From NCBI RefSeq assembly GCF_900312975.1, contig NZ_LT990039.1:496001-560000 (forward strand): DNA of 64,000 nucleotides, written 5' to 3'. The translations under genes and the position numbers were made by a program. This DNA comes from Massilistercora timonensis (GTDB lineage Bacteria > Bacillota > Clostridia > Lachnospirales > Lachnospiraceae). The notes beneath the pieces were generated by a model, which saw nothing but the letters and a program-made list of their open reading frames with translations, searched no databases and was not told the DNA's origin. This document shows positions 26,647 to 35,220 of this stretch, piece by piece (within the stretch, counting starts at the first letter, position 1; the number at the start of each line of letters is the position of its first letter).

Positions 26647-28017
26647 TTATACCTCCTGCCGTAAAAGCCCCAGTCTCCGAATGCACTGTTTCCTTACAAA
26701 CCAGAAGCAGATCCCCTGCATAAGGATGGTGATGATCCAGGAGCCGGGATAAGAAATAAACAGGAAATACAAGGACCGGTGGCTTGGGAAGAACCCGTAG
26801 ATCCAGATGATCCTGGTGACCACCGTGCCGATCACGGACAGCACCATGGGAACCGCAGAGTGTCCCATTCCCCGCAGGGCTCCCGGCAAGAGATCCATGA
26901 TCCCGCACAGGAAATAAGGCACCGTGGTGATGGACAGGATCTCCATGCCGCACTGGATCACCTCCGGCTCCGCCGTATAGATCCCCAGCACCTGAGCGCC
27001 GAATACATAAGCGCCCACGCCCAGCACCAGCGAGACTCCCACCGACAGGATCCCGCAGTTAAGCAGCACCCGGTCCATCCGCTTTTGTTTCCCTACGCTG
27101 TAATTCTGGCTGGTGAAGCTCATGCAGGCCTGGGTCACCGCGTTCACCGCCACATAGAGGAAGCTTAGGATATTGTTGGCCGCCGTATATCCGGCCATGG
27201 CAATAGATCCGAAAGAGTTGACCGAGGACTGGAGCATGGCGTTGGACAGGTTGATCACCGTGCTCTGGATCCCGGCCGGGATCCCCACCTGGAAGATCCG
27301 CTTCATATGCTCCCGGTTAATCCCCAGCCGGGAGAACCGGATCTGGTAACTCCCCTCCGACCGGTACAGGCACCGGAGCACCAGGATACTGGAGATCAGC
27401 TGGGAGGTGATAGTCCCGATGGCAACCCCAGCCACCCCCAGAGGGATCACGATCACCAGGAGAAGGTCAAGCCCCACATTGGCCAGCCCCGCCACCAGAA
27501 GAAAGGCCAGCGGCCGCTTGGTGTCCCCCACCGCCCGGAGGATGGCCGCCCCGTAGTTATATAGCATGAAAAAAGGCATCCCCAGGAAATAGATCCGCAT
27601 GTAAAGGGCCGCCTGGCCGATCACATTTCCCGGCGTCCCCATGATTTCCAGGGCCACTCTGGACAGCCCCGCTCCTGCAAATGCCATGGCCACGCCGCTG
27701 ATCAGCGCCAGGGTAATGGCCGTATGTACCGCCTCCGACATCTCCCGGTCCCGGCCCGCCGCATAGTACCGGGCCGCCAGCACATTTGCCCCCAGGGACA
27801 CGCCGATGAACAGGTTGGTGAAAATGTTGATAAGAGCGGTAGTGGAACCCACCGCCGCCAGAGCGTCGCTTCCGGTAAATCTCCCCACAACGATGATATC
27901 CACCGCGTTGAACATCAGCTGCAGGATGCCGGATACCATCAGGGGCAGGGAAAATGAGATCAGCTTGTCCATGATGGAGCCGTTGCACATATCGATCTCG
28001 TATTTACTTCGCTTCAA
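26647..28017 (-). CDS. MATE family efflux transporter
   Basis: This 456-residue membrane protein has about twelve hydrophobic segments and exports drugs or toxic organic cations against a sodium or proton gradient. The start PLMVSGILQLMFNAVDIIVVGRFTG and the mid-protein PAGIQSTVINLSNAMLQSSVNSFG repeat are the two MatE halves. The start appears to be TTG (28017), with AAGGAG 12 nt upstream. It lies 32 nt upstream of the response regulator gene in the same direction, so it could be co-transcribed. Confidence 0.93.
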   Translation of the reverse strand: MKRSKYEIDMCNGSIMDKLISFSLPLMVSGILQLMFNAVDIIVVGRFTGSDALAAVGSTTALINIFTNLFIGVSLGANVLAARYYAAGRDREMSEAVHTAITLALISGVAMAFAGAGLSRVALEIMGTPGNVIGQAALYMRIYFLGMPFFMLYNYGAAILRAVGDTKRPLAFLLVAGLANVGLDLLLVIVIPLGVAGVAIGTITSQLISSILVLRCLYRSEGSYQIRFSRLGINREHMKRIFQVGIPAGIQSTVINLSNAMLQSSVNSFGSIAMAGYTAANNILSFLYVAVNAVTQACMSFTSQNYSVGKQKRMDRVLLNCGILSVGVSLVLGVGAYVFGAQVLGIYTAEPEVIQCGMEILSITTVPYFLCGIMDLLPGALRGMGHSAVPMVLSVIGTVVTRIIWIYGFFPSHRSLYFLFISYPGSWIITILMQGICFWFVRKQCIRRLGLLRQEV

Positions 28018-28065
28018 AGCTGTGTCATCTCCTTCGTAAGTTTCATCACATTCAGGCCCGTCCCG

Positions 28066-28347
28066 CTACCTGGTCAGTTCATCCAGCGTATACTTCGCCT
28101 GGCACCGGGGACAGGTGTAGGTGTAATAGTAGTATTTCACCTTCGTGTCGTCCACATTTGCCAGCTCCCTGGTAAATGTCCCGGGGAGCTTGCCCTTGGT
28201 ATAAAAAGCCTCTTTCCTGCGGATCAGCTTCTCCCCGCACCGGGGACACTTGGGCTTCTTGAACAGGAAATAGTAGAATTGTTTCGGCGTAAAAGAATAG
28301 CTGAACGCCGTGGGCTTCATGGAATCCCAGTTCTGATCACGTTTCAT
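28066..28347 (-). CDS. Small zinc-ribbon protein
   Basis: A 93-residue protein with two CxxC pairs, KCPRCGEKL and CPRCQAKYTLDEL, about 45 residues apart, forming a probable zinc ribbon. Between them lies an aromatic, lysine-rich stretch (KVKYYYYTYT). It has an AAAGGAGG ribosome site. No function is known to me. It lies 17 nt from the GH43 gene and 49 nt before the MATE gene. Confidence 0.75.
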   Translation of the reverse strand: MKRDQNWDSMKPTAFSYSFTPKQFYYFLFKKPKCPRCGEKLIRRKEAFYTKGKLPGTFTRELANVDDTKVKYYYYTYTCPRCQAKYTLDELTR

Positions 28348-28363
28348 AGGGGGCCTCCTTTCT

Positions 28364-29764
28364 CTACAGCCTCCGATACTGCAGTTCCTTCACAACCGCC
28401 TCGCCGCGCCCGCCGGCAAATACTCCCGGGCGCACCGCCAGGAATCCGTCATAGGCGTTGGTATTCTGGGGCTCCAGGTCAATGGTCACCTTGATCTTCT
28501 GCCAGGAGCTTTTGTCCCGGCTCACGAAGAAATCCAGATAGTGCCTGCGCACCCTGAGCTTAAGCCAGCACGTCCCGGCAGAGAATTCCTGCTGGTACAG
28601 CAAGCGTCCCAGCCGGTAGACCCGCAGCGCCTTTCCATCCACACTCACTCCATTATAGATCTGTTCGTTATAAATTGCCACAAGGCCGGCTTCCATTTCC
28701 CCTGCCACTTCTACCCTGGCAGAAAGTTCATAGCTGTGATCCCCTGTGTTGAGAAGAGCCGGGCCACATTCACAGGAAGCTCTTCCGTCCTTTCCTTCTC
28801 TGCTGCATCTGCCTGCTTCCTCGCTTCCCTTCCAGCGCATACACCCATCCTCCATGGACAGGTTACTCCAGGCGCTGCCACGCAGCCTCTGCCAGGAACG
28901 GGGATCGCAGACTGCGACCTCCTGCGTCCAGGCGCCTTCCTCCTCTTCTTCCGGCACCTGAAACCAGCCGTCTGCTGTAACCTCCACCGGGCTTAAGAGC
29001 AGCTTCCTGCCCCGGTTCATGTATCCATTCTCATAACCGTGGAACACCACCCACAGATTCCCTTTCTCATCTTCCACAAAATGCCCGTGGCCCTTGCAGA
29101 TCCACGGCTCTTCCAAAGACTTCGTGGCAACCAGAGGATTATAGGGAGAAAACTCCCAGGGTCCCTCCAGGTTCTTCGCCCTGGCCATCATGATCCGATG
29201 AGAAGTGGCCGGACCGGAAGTCCCGCCGTCCGCATAGGAAAGATAATAGTACCCTCTTGTCCTGATGATATTGGGCGCTTCCGGGAACTCCCCTTCGTAA
29301 TCCAGCTCCTCTGGAAGCGGCGGCGGATCCAGAAGCTTTCGCACCGGCCCGCCGGCAGAAAGGCCGTCCTCTGAAAGAGGCACAATATGCCCGCCGGACA
29401 GCAGGAGATACCGCTTCCCTTCCTCATCCACCACATGGCCCGGATCGATCAGCCCATGAACCTCCAGATCTACAGGCTTAGCCCATGCTCCCCGCAGATC
29501 CTCCGTCCAGGTGACCCAGTTGGTCCCTGCCCCGGAAAAGTACATATAATATCGGTCCTTGTATCTGAAGAAATCCGGCGCCCAGATCTCCTTCCCGCCA
29601 AATTCCCGGACTGCGTAGTTCCCCAGCGTCCAATGCTCAAGATCGCGGGAACTGTATATGGGAAGCCCGGGATCGTAGGGGCCGCTGGAAAAAGTCAGGT
29701 AAAAAGTGTCGCCCTCCCGGAAGATGGCCGGGTCCGGGCAGTCGCCGGTTAAAATGGGGTGCAT
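28364..29764 (-). CDS. Glycoside hydrolase family 43 protein
   Basis: This 466-residue enzyme has no signal peptide and is probably cytoplasmic. The N-terminal five-bladed propeller of GH43 is shown by GDCPDPAIFREGDTFYLT with the catalytic base Asp, LIDPGHVVDEEG with the pKa-modulating Asp, and EFPEAPNIIRTRGYYYL with the acid Glu. A C-terminal beta-sandwich of about 180 residues follows (from about residue 280). Family members remove arabinose or xylose from plant polysaccharides; a beta-xylosidase or arabinofuranosidase is likely. The ribosome site AAGGAGG is strong. No sugar transporter is adjacent. Confidence 0.9.
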   Translation of the reverse strand: MHPILTGDCPDPAIFREGDTFYLTFSSGPYDPGLPIYSSRDLEHWTLGNYAVREFGGKEIWAPDFFRYKDRYYMYFSGAGTNWVTWTEDLRGAWAKPVDLEVHGLIDPGHVVDEEGKRYLLLSGGHIVPLSEDGLSAGGPVRKLLDPPPLPEELDYEGEFPEAPNIIRTRGYYYLSYADGGTSGPATSHRIMMARAKNLEGPWEFSPYNPLVATKSLEEPWICKGHGHFVEDEKGNLWVVFHGYENGYMNRGRKLLLSPVEVTADGWFQVPEEEEEGAWTQEVAVCDPRSWQRLRGSAWSNLSMEDGCMRWKGSEEAGRCSREGKDGRASCECGPALLNTGDHSYELSARVEVAGEMEAGLVAIYNEQIYNGVSVDGKALRVYRLGRLLYQQEFSAGTCWLKLRVRRHYLDFFVSRDKSSWQKIKVTIDLEPQNTNAYDGFLAVRPGVFAGGRGEAVVKELQYRRL

Positions 29765-29815
29765 AGTAAGTCCTCCTTAGTTGTAAATATTTTCAAAAAA
29801 GTGCAAAATCAGCTT

Positions 29816-30214
29816 CTATTCATGGAGAAAAATGTCAATGGAAATCCTCACCCATTTTCCCTTCTTCTCTTTTTCCGTAATCTTGCCAAAAAGAAGCTTG
29901 CCGGCGTCCATCAGCCGGGCAAATATCACATTATCCTGCCTGGGCACATAGCCGATCTTTACGCCGTCGGTTGTCTTGATCACAATCGCCTGGGCGTCAT
30001 ATGGATTCTCCGGCTCCCGGAAAAACGCCAGCCTGTCGCCAATCTGCAGATGCGGCTCCAATTCTTCGATTCCCTCAACATGCGAAGTTCCCGCCACATA
30101 AGTATCAAATAAAAAGATATCTCTTTCAAATGGCTTGGGTATGGAGACTTCCCCGTTTTTCCCGTGAAGCAGACTTACCAGCCCTCTTTTTTCTTCTTTC
30201 GCTAAATGATCCAC
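29816..30214 (-). CDS. HIRAN domain protein
   Basis: This 132-residue protein is almost entirely a HIRAN domain: TYVAGTSHVEGIEELEPHL, GDRLAFFREPENPYDAQAIVIK and KIGYVPRQDNVIFARLMDAG. In eukaryotic HLTF the domain binds 3' single-stranded DNA ends. Stand-alone bacterial versions are of unknown role. The start is a GTG with AGGTGA seven nt upstream, six nt after the J-domain gene stop, so the two genes are coupled. Confidence 0.85.
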   Translation of the reverse strand: MDHLAKEEKRGLVSLLHGKNGEVSIPKPFERDIFLFDTYVAGTSHVEGIEELEPHLQIGDRLAFFREPENPYDAQAIVIKTTDGVKIGYVPRQDNVIFARLMDAGKLLFGKITEKEKKGKWVRISIDIFLHE

Positions 30215-30220
30215 GTCCCG

Positions 30221-31042
30221 TCACCTCAGCATTTCTTCTATCTTCGCTTTATAAACAGCGATAAGCTCCTGATATTGTTCCAGAATATCCGTCAATTCCT
30301 GCCGCCTGTGTTCTAATTTTGCCGGATCGTCAAGGAACTCTTTCATTGTATAGGGATACTCTGATTTAATCTTCTCGATTTCCTTTCTCACCTGTTCCAG
30401 AAGAGCCGCCAGCCGGTTCCTCTCTTCGGAAAGCCGCGCTGCCGTATCCTTATAGTACTCCAAATCAGAACTGCTGCCGATCATCTCATTTATGATCCTC
30501 AATGCAGGAAGATCACCATTTTCATAGGCTGATACGGCGTGCTCAAACAGCTTCATCTGTGCCTCCGTTAGTTCCGGGTTCATGTCCGGATGAAGGATTT
30601 TCACAATCTTTCGATAAAGGCTTTTTAATTCCCTACTCTCCTCCTCGGATAAGCGCTCTCCTTTGCTCCTCTCCAATGCCTCATTCATCCTGTCCATCTG
30701 CTTGTCGAGGCGCTTCTGATATTCCATAAATTCCTGGTCGAGCGCGTCCTCTATGGCAGAGAGGATAACCTTTTCCTGCCGGTTCTTCTTCGCCTGGATC
30801 AGTTCAACCTTGCGCTTCAGCCGCAGGAAAGCGCATTCCGCCTCATAAGCCTGATATTCAAGGCCGCCAACTTTCAGCATATACTCCATCTCGATATTTT
30901 TGCAGATGACGAAGCGAAGTTCGTCCCGCTCCAGCACAAGCATGGACAACTCCGTCCGCAGCTTCTCGATCTCCTCTTTGAGCTTTTGGAAATCGGGGAA
31001 GGGGATGATTGTGGAATTGTGGGAAGGAGAGGTGTCTGGCAT
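30221..31042 (-). CDS. J-domain-like coiled-coil protein
   Basis: This 273-residue protein is mostly coiled coil (about residues 15-135 and 195-270). Between them LKSLYRKIVKILHPDMNPELTEAQ carries the HPD tripeptide that in J domains stimulates Hsp70 ATPase. A following helix (LFEHAVSAYENGDLPALRIIN) fits the J-domain end. Partner chaperone and role are unknown. It has an AAAGGAG ribosome site and is co-transcribed with the HIRAN gene. Confidence 0.75.
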   Translation of the reverse strand: MPDTSPSHNSTIIPFPDFQKLKEEIEKLRTELSMLVLERDELRFVICKNIEMEYMLKVGGLEYQAYEAECAFLRLKRKVELIQAKKNRQEKVILSAIEDALDQEFMEYQKRLDKQMDRMNEALERSKGERLSEEESRELKSLYRKIVKILHPDMNPELTEAQMKLFEHAVSAYENGDLPALRIINEMIGSSSDLEYYKDTAARLSEERNRLAALLEQVRKEIEKIKSEYPYTMKEFLDDPAKLEHRRQELTDILEQYQELIAVYKAKIEEMLR

Positions 31043-31227
31043 AAGGGCTCCTTTCTGGGAATGGAGTTGATAGCTTTACAGGTTCGTTGGATAAACTATT
31101 TAAGCATATAGTAACACAAGCGCAGACGGAATTCTACTCACAGACAAAACATGCTATAGGAAAATCACAAGCTAAAAGGCACCTGTCTTCCAACAAATGC
31201 CTTGCTCGTGTCAACTTATCGTTTTAT

Positions 31228-31503
31228 CTACCACTTGTCTATAAAACTATGACAAAATTCTTTTTCATTCAAATCCGAATCAATAAACTTTTGAAGATCT
31301 AACTTCATGCCCTCATACTTATTTAACGCCTCTGTTATATCCTTTGCAAATACTGTATGAAACATCAAACCATAAATACCACACACGATTTCAAAGGGCG
31401 CAATATCTTCAGAACGATATATCGTGATCCTTGTCTGTTTTTTATATTCTTCATCCTTAATAATTGCAGGATTTTCTTGCTCTCTATCGCACTTTTCCCA
31501 CAT
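31228..31503 (-). CDS. Hypothetical protein, 91 residues
   Basis: A small acidic protein with no motif I can name. The sequence is protein-like, with alternating hydrophobic strands (TRITIYRSEDIAPFEIVCGI) and helices. Codon use is AT-rich, unlike the chromosome to the left. It lies at the edge of the AT-rich island among other small orphan genes. An immunity protein is possible; that is a guess from context and size. Confidence 0.5.
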   Translation of the reverse strand: MWEKCDREQENPAIIKDEEYKKQTRITIYRSEDIAPFEIVCGIYGLMFHTVFAKDITEALNKYEGMKLDLQKFIDSDLNEKEFCHSFIDKW

Positions 31504-31588
31504 GGATCTTGCTACCTTTCCTTATGAATTTACACCTTCCTCACCCTGCAGCTCATGTATGCTTCCACGCTCTACTACACTATATGTT

Positions 31589-31786
31589 TCACAGAAACTC
31601 TACTATTTTTCCTGTAAAATCTCCTTTTCCCTCTATAGCAATACTTCGCGGAAGGTCATACACTGAAACAGAATCGTAATACTTTCCATCAATTCGATAT
31701 TTTTTATATACTTTATTAGGCAAATCTTGACTTAACTCAAGAACCGTGTATTTTCCCACACTCCACTCACCAATAATTTCTCCCAT
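31589..31786 (-). CDS. Hypothetical protein, 65 residues (possible immunity protein)
   Basis: The protein is compact and beta-rich: MGEIIGEWSVGKYTVLELS, then KYRIDGKYYDSVSVYDLPRSIAIEG. It looks complete and folded, but I cannot assign a family. Small proteins of this look occur in clostridial toxin/immunity clusters. No toxin gene is adjacent. Confidence 0.5.
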   Translation of the reverse strand: MGEIIGEWSVGKYTVLELSQDLPNKVYKKYRIDGKYYDSVSVYDLPRSIAIEGKGDFTGKIVEFL

Positions 31787-31929
31787 ACACTACTCACCTT
31801 CTTATGAGAACAAATGCGAATCTCTGTCCATTTCTGCAGAATGTCCTTAGAAGAATCGGTTGCGTCCGCTTTCCCCATGTCTCATGTTACAGGGAATATG
31901 CTTCTACTTTATCTTAAAGTAGCCCCTGC

Positions 31930-32191
31930 TTACATACCAAAATTTACATCCTCCCAAAGGACATAGTTCCTATCTAAATAATGCCTATATTTTCTGACCA
32001 GTGACTTCTAATTTTGGTTTTTCTTTTTCTTTCAGTCGCTCCAAAAAACATTCAAATTCCTCGTCAGACATTTCTCGAATCATCTGAACATATTCTGCTG
32101 TATCTCTATCATCACAAATATACTTATCATAATCTTGTCCATATCGCATGCCATCACCTCGATAACTTTCTAAAAACAACTCTATATTCAC
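31930..32191 (-). pseudogene. Small gene with a one-base frameshift
   Basis: A GTG-started frame reads 68 residues (MNIELFLESYRGDGMRYGQD and onward) and stops at 31985. If one base is removed from the A4 run (complement of 31990-31993), the frame continues as QKYRHYLDRNYVLWEDVNFG to a stop at 31930, giving an 86-residue protein. The restored tail is protein-like, so an indel in the homopolymer is likely. The GTG has no clear ribosome site. Function unknown. Confidence 0.5.
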
Positions 32192-32201
32192 GAGGTAAAT
32201 C

Positions 32202-32618
32202 TTAAAGAACTTTCTCCCGTCCTGCCCCCTGAATATACTCCTTATCGAATATTTCTTCCTGTTCGCATAAAATATTCTCTAATTGGCTTATTTCATCACG
32301 CAAATGTATATTTCTAATAGCCACTTTTATTTCACCATCAGAGCAGCCTTGATCTTTCATAAAAATGCGCAACTCATCATCCTTAATTTCCTGTATTTTT
32401 TTGTCTATATCTGGTGTAGCAGACAAAAATATTGGCATTGCAATCTCTCCATGATTTCTTCTAACACCTCTCCAAATATTTTCCGCCTGTCTCGGGTTTT
32501 TACTTGTCATATATGCGAAAAAACATTCCGCCAAGAACTCCCGCTCATTTTTTGAATGCATATTCTGACACATACTCAGTAATAAATTTTTTCCAAAAAG
32601 CTTTACTTTCTCAAACAT
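32202..32618 (-). CDS. Hypothetical protein, 138 residues, possibly a toxin fragment
   Basis: An acidic, helical protein. NEREFLAECFFAYMTSKN (about residues 24-41) resembles the ExxAExFxxY end of zincin-type toxin domains, but no upstream HExxH is present, so it could be a remnant of a longer toxin. No good ribosome site precedes the ATG at 32618. It belongs to the decayed small-gene cluster. Confidence 0.4.
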   Translation of the reverse strand: MFEKVKLFGKNLLLSMCQNMHSKNEREFLAECFFAYMTSKNPRQAENIWRGVRRNHGEIAMPIFLSATPDIDKKIQEIKDDELRIFMKDQGCSDGEIKVAIRNIHLRDEISQLENILCEQEEIFDKEYIQGAGREKVL

Positions 32619-32638
32619 ATGTAAAATTGAGGATAATA

Positions 32639-32776
32639 TTATCTCTCCAGATTGTATGCTATACGATTTTTGTAGTCAAATTTATTATACCTCAGCTCAC
32701 CACTTCTAATTTTATCATAGTTTCTAAGATAATACTCTCGCTCTTTATCGTATTCAGCAGGAGTCATTCCTTCCAC
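32639..32776 (-). pseudogene. Decayed gene fragment
   Basis: An open frame of 45 codons contains protein-like sequence (MTPAEYDKEREYYLRNYDKI then SGELRYNKFDYKNR). The same strand upstream (to about 32,870) has a second protein-like stretch (KNTGARLAEENKNWATENLK) ending in a stop in the same frame, at 32777-32779. Both look like pieces of one lost gene, interrupted by a stop or indels. No start or ribosome site is visible. Confidence 0.4.
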
Positions 32777-32878
32777 TCAAAACGGGATCTCTTTCAAATT
32801 TTCCGTTGCCCAGTTCTTATTTTCTTCCGCCAATCTTGCCCCCGTGTTTTTATATAATCTCTTAACATTTCGCCGACA

Positions 32879-32914
32879 GTTTAACTACCATATATATTTA
32901 CACTACTCTCAAAC
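32879..32914 (-). repeat. Orphan type II-A CRISPR repeat
   Basis: The 36 bp match the type II-A repeat with two mismatches (positions 15 and 17). It shares the position-15 T with the three oldest array repeats, but lies 787 bp beyond the trailer end of the array with no spacer-repeat partner. Confidence 0.9.
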
Positions 32915-32925
32915 CAAGCCAGGGT

Positions 32926-33036
32926 CTATTTCTTCAGCTCTATGCCCGATCCCCTATCCAGGCAAGTATTAGGCATCTGTCCCAACCGGATTTCTTTCCC
33001 ACATTCAACGCAGATTGTAACTATGTCATTCTCCAT
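32926..33036 (-). CDS. Very small ORF, 36 residues, half zinc ribbon
   Basis: MENDIVTICVECGKEIRLGQ carries one CxxC pair followed by a short tail. The pattern resembles the start of small rubredoxin-like proteins. It has no second CxxC and may be a fragment. Position next to the orphan repeat is the only context. Confidence 0.3.
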   Translation of the reverse strand: MENDIVTICVECGKEIRLGQMPNTCLDRGSGIELKK

Positions 33037-33053
33037 TGCTTACCCCTGGCATT

Positions 33054-33257
33054 TCACGGCCACGCTCCTTCCTCCTCCGGGTAAAGCTCTGGAAGCTCAT
33101 TACCGATTTGAATCGCAACTTTTATATCCCGCACATAATCCTTATAATGCCTCTGTCCATAATCCAATTCTTCATACCCTCCTGGATCATAGCCAAATTT
33201 CTTCTCATATTCAGAATATAGTTTTTTTAGTTCATCTGTCATTTTCCCGTGATACAT
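33054..33257 (-). CDS. Hypothetical protein, 67 residues
   Basis: A charged small protein (KLYSEYEKKFGYDPGGYEEL then YKDYVRDIKVAIQIG). It begins 2 nt after the stop of the next gene upstream with GAAGAG as a possible ribosome site, so the two are coupled. The GYDPxGYEEL pattern is seen in small orphan proteins of toxin/immunity clusters; no function can be named. Confidence 0.5.
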   Translation of the reverse strand: MYHGKMTDELKKLYSEYEKKFGYDPGGYEELDYGQRHYKDYVRDIKVAIQIGNELPELYPEEEGAWP

Positions 33258-33259
33258 TA

Positions 33260-33463
33260 TTAACTCTTCTCAAATAAGGCCTGTAACTGTGGAAGGTATA
33301 TCTTTTGTACTTCAAAATATGGTTTATTACCATATGCGCATGACAACTGACTTTCTTTCAAAGGTTGCTGATTTTCCTGTCGTCTTTTGATATCTTTCAT
33401 CATGGCTTCTACAATTTCAGCATATTGTTTTTTCTTTTCAGGACTTAAATCGTCTCTTGTCAT
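33260..33463 (-). CDS. Hypothetical protein, 67 residues
   Basis: I placed the start at 33463 (MTRDDLSPEKKKQYAEIVEA), about 10 nt after GGTGG. A longer frame to 33571 is a shadow of the overlapping upstream gene. The protein is helical and lysine-rich, with no known domain. Its start overlaps the 3' end of the upstream degraded gene. Confidence 0.5.
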   Translation of the reverse strand: MTRDDLSPEKKKQYAEIVEAMMKDIKRRQENQQPLKESQLSCAYGNKPYFEVQKIYLPQLQALFEKS

Positions 33464-33677
33464 ATGTGATATACCACCTTTCTGCAAGGATTTGCATTGC
33501 AATATCTTGGATATCTTCCACAGTATCTCCGAGTGGATCAATCCTAAACATCGTCTCTGTGTATATCTCATTATATACCACCTGCTCGTTTAAGGGTTTC
33601 AACAATCTAATAGAATATGTATATTCTTCATTGCAACACTTAAACTCCTCTACCTTCGGCTACTCTTTCAAAATCAT
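33438..33677 (-). pseudogene. Small gene with an in-frame amber codon
   Basis: Seventy-three codons after a TAG at 33660-33662 encode a protein-like sequence (KVEEFKCCNEEYTYSIRLLK, RIDPLGDTVEDIQDIAMQIL, AERWYITYDKRRFKS). An ATG five codons before the TAG is in frame, so a single nonsense mutation may have broken the gene. It abuts the trailer end of the type II-A array at 33702. Confidence 0.45.
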
Positions 33678-33701
33678 CCTTTCCAAAGGACATGATTCCC
33701 G

Positions 33702-34101
33702 GTTTAACTTCCATATAAATTTACACTACTCTCAAACAGAACATCTTTTCCTCATCCTGGGCTCGCTGTTTAACTACCATATAAATTTACACTACTCTCA
33801 AACGGGCACTGCACCGTATAATGATCCATGATCGTTTAACTACCATATAAATTTACACTACCCTCAAACAGAAGATGACATCTCCCGGCTCCGGCTTGTG
33901 TTTAACTACCATACAAATTTACACTACTCTCAAACCTTCCAAGGCGAAGATCAAGACCATCCAACGTTTAACTACCATACAAATTTACACTACTCTCAAA
34001 CCCTTTGATTCTCTCAAACCAATCCGTGAAGGTTTAACTACCATACAAATTTACACTACTCTCAAACCCTTGAACGGCTGCATGGTGGCCTCCGCCAGTT
34101 T
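33702..34101 (-). CRISPR. Type II-A CRISPR array, trailer-distal part (6 repeats, cut off by IS66)
   Basis: Six 36-bp repeats start at 33702, 33768, 33834, 33900, 33966 and 34032, with 30-bp spacers in between (66-bp period). A sixth spacer (34068-34097) is followed by only GTTT before the IS66 element. The first three repeats carry point changes (T at position 15 in all three, plus one more in the first and third), as expected at the old end. The array is transcribed leftward from a leader near csn2, so this part lies behind a 2.8-kb element and is probably poorly expressed. Confidence 0.97.
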
Positions 34102-34193
34102 GTATACGGTAAATCATTAGTACCGTGCTAGTTTCCTCACTCCATGAGATAATAACTCCAGAAAACTACAAGTTTTTTAAAGGAGTCAGCGCC

Positions 34194-34583
34194 ATGGATA
34201 AAATCACACATCAGGTCCGTGCAGAGCATTGGACCAGGATCCTGAATGAATGTATGAACAGCGGGATGTCAAAGACTGCCTGGTGCCGGGCAAACGGGAT
34301 CTCTGAAAAACAGTTCTTTTACTGGCAGCGCATCCTGCGCCGGGAAGCTTATGAAGCATCTCAGAATCCGTCCCTGCTTGCAGTTACAGGGACAGGACAG
34401 TTATCTGCCGTTCAGCAGTCCGTATCTTTCGCCGAGATCAAACTTCCTGCTGTGTCACCGGACGTATCCTCCGTTTTCCATCCGGATCTTGTGATCCGGA
34501 AAGGGAAACTTGTCCTGGAGATCTCGAATTCAGCCTCGGCAGAACTGCTCTCCCGGATTGGAGGGATCCTCCATGCTGAATAA
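34194..34583 (+). CDS. tnpA: IS66 accessory protein TnpA
   Basis: A 129-residue protein with the IS66 OrfA pattern: a helix-turn-helix over HWTRILNECMNSGMSKTAWC and the following RANGISEKQFFYWQRILR. It is needed for IS66 transposition but its exact role is unclear. The ATG at 34194 follows AAAGGAG; an upstream in-frame ATG at 34125 lacks a site. It overlaps tnpB by 11 nt. Confidence 0.9.
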   Translation: MDKITHQVRAEHWTRILNECMNSGMSKTAWCRANGISEKQFFYWQRILRREAYEASQNPSLLAVTGTGQLSAVQQSVSFAEIKLPAVSPDVSSVFHPDLVIRKGKLVLEISNSASAELLSRIGGILHAE

Positions 34584-34932
34584 CGCATCTGGATTCCGGA
34601 AGGTTTACATTGCTGCCGGTTATACAGATCTGCGGCGCGGCATTGACGGGCTGGCATCCATTGTGAAATTCAACTTCCAGCTGGACCCATACGAAAAGGA
34701 TATCCTCTTCCTGTTCTGCGGAAGGCGCAGTGACCGCATCAAAGGACTTGTATGGGAAGGAGACGGATTCCTTCTTCTTTACAAAAGGCTGGAGCTTGGC
34801 GGCTTCAGCTGGCCCCGTACAAAAGAAGAAGCATTGGAGATCACGCCGGAACAATACCGGGCGCTGATGCAAGGACTGGAGATTGTATCCAGACACCCGA
34901 TCCAGGAAGTGCAGCCCGGCGATCTCCTTTGA
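34573..34932 (+). CDS. tnpB: IS66 Orf2 / TnpB protein
   Basis: A 119-residue protein of the IS66 Orf2 family: VYIAAGYTDLRRGIDGLASI, LFLFCGRRSDRIKGLVWEGDGF and LYKRLELGGFSWP are the conserved blocks. Start inside the tnpA end at 34573 (MLNNASG). It acts with TnpA and TnpC in transposition. Confidence 0.93.
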   Translation: MLNNASGFRKVYIAAGYTDLRRGIDGLASIVKFNFQLDPYEKDILFLFCGRRSDRIKGLVWEGDGFLLLYKRLELGGFSWPRTKEEALEITPEQYRALMQGLEIVSRHPIQEVQPGDLL

Positions 34933-35220
34933 TACGTTGTGCAAAACGGAGAAATTTAAAAATCTTTTCCAGTTCGCCAACGCAGATACAGTGGGAGTTA
35001 TCCACATCCGGGTCTCATGCCATTCATTCAATTAAGAGTACTTCACAGCGATTGGCTGCTGTGTGGATAAGTACTCTGAAAAACTGAAAAAACCAGTAGT
35101 TTTTTCGGCTTTTCAGAGTGTTTATCCTTTGGTGAGAATGACGGACTCATTTTCCATCGGGTTCGCTTTTTCTTTTGGTTTGCGGTACAATAGTCCCAGC
35201 AAAACAAAGGAGCGCCGAAC

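Noticed and set aside
32202-32618. Assignment as an active zincin toxin
   Set aside because: Only an ExxAExFxxY-like motif is visible; no HExxH zinc motif or translation signal, so only a possible remnant is claimed.
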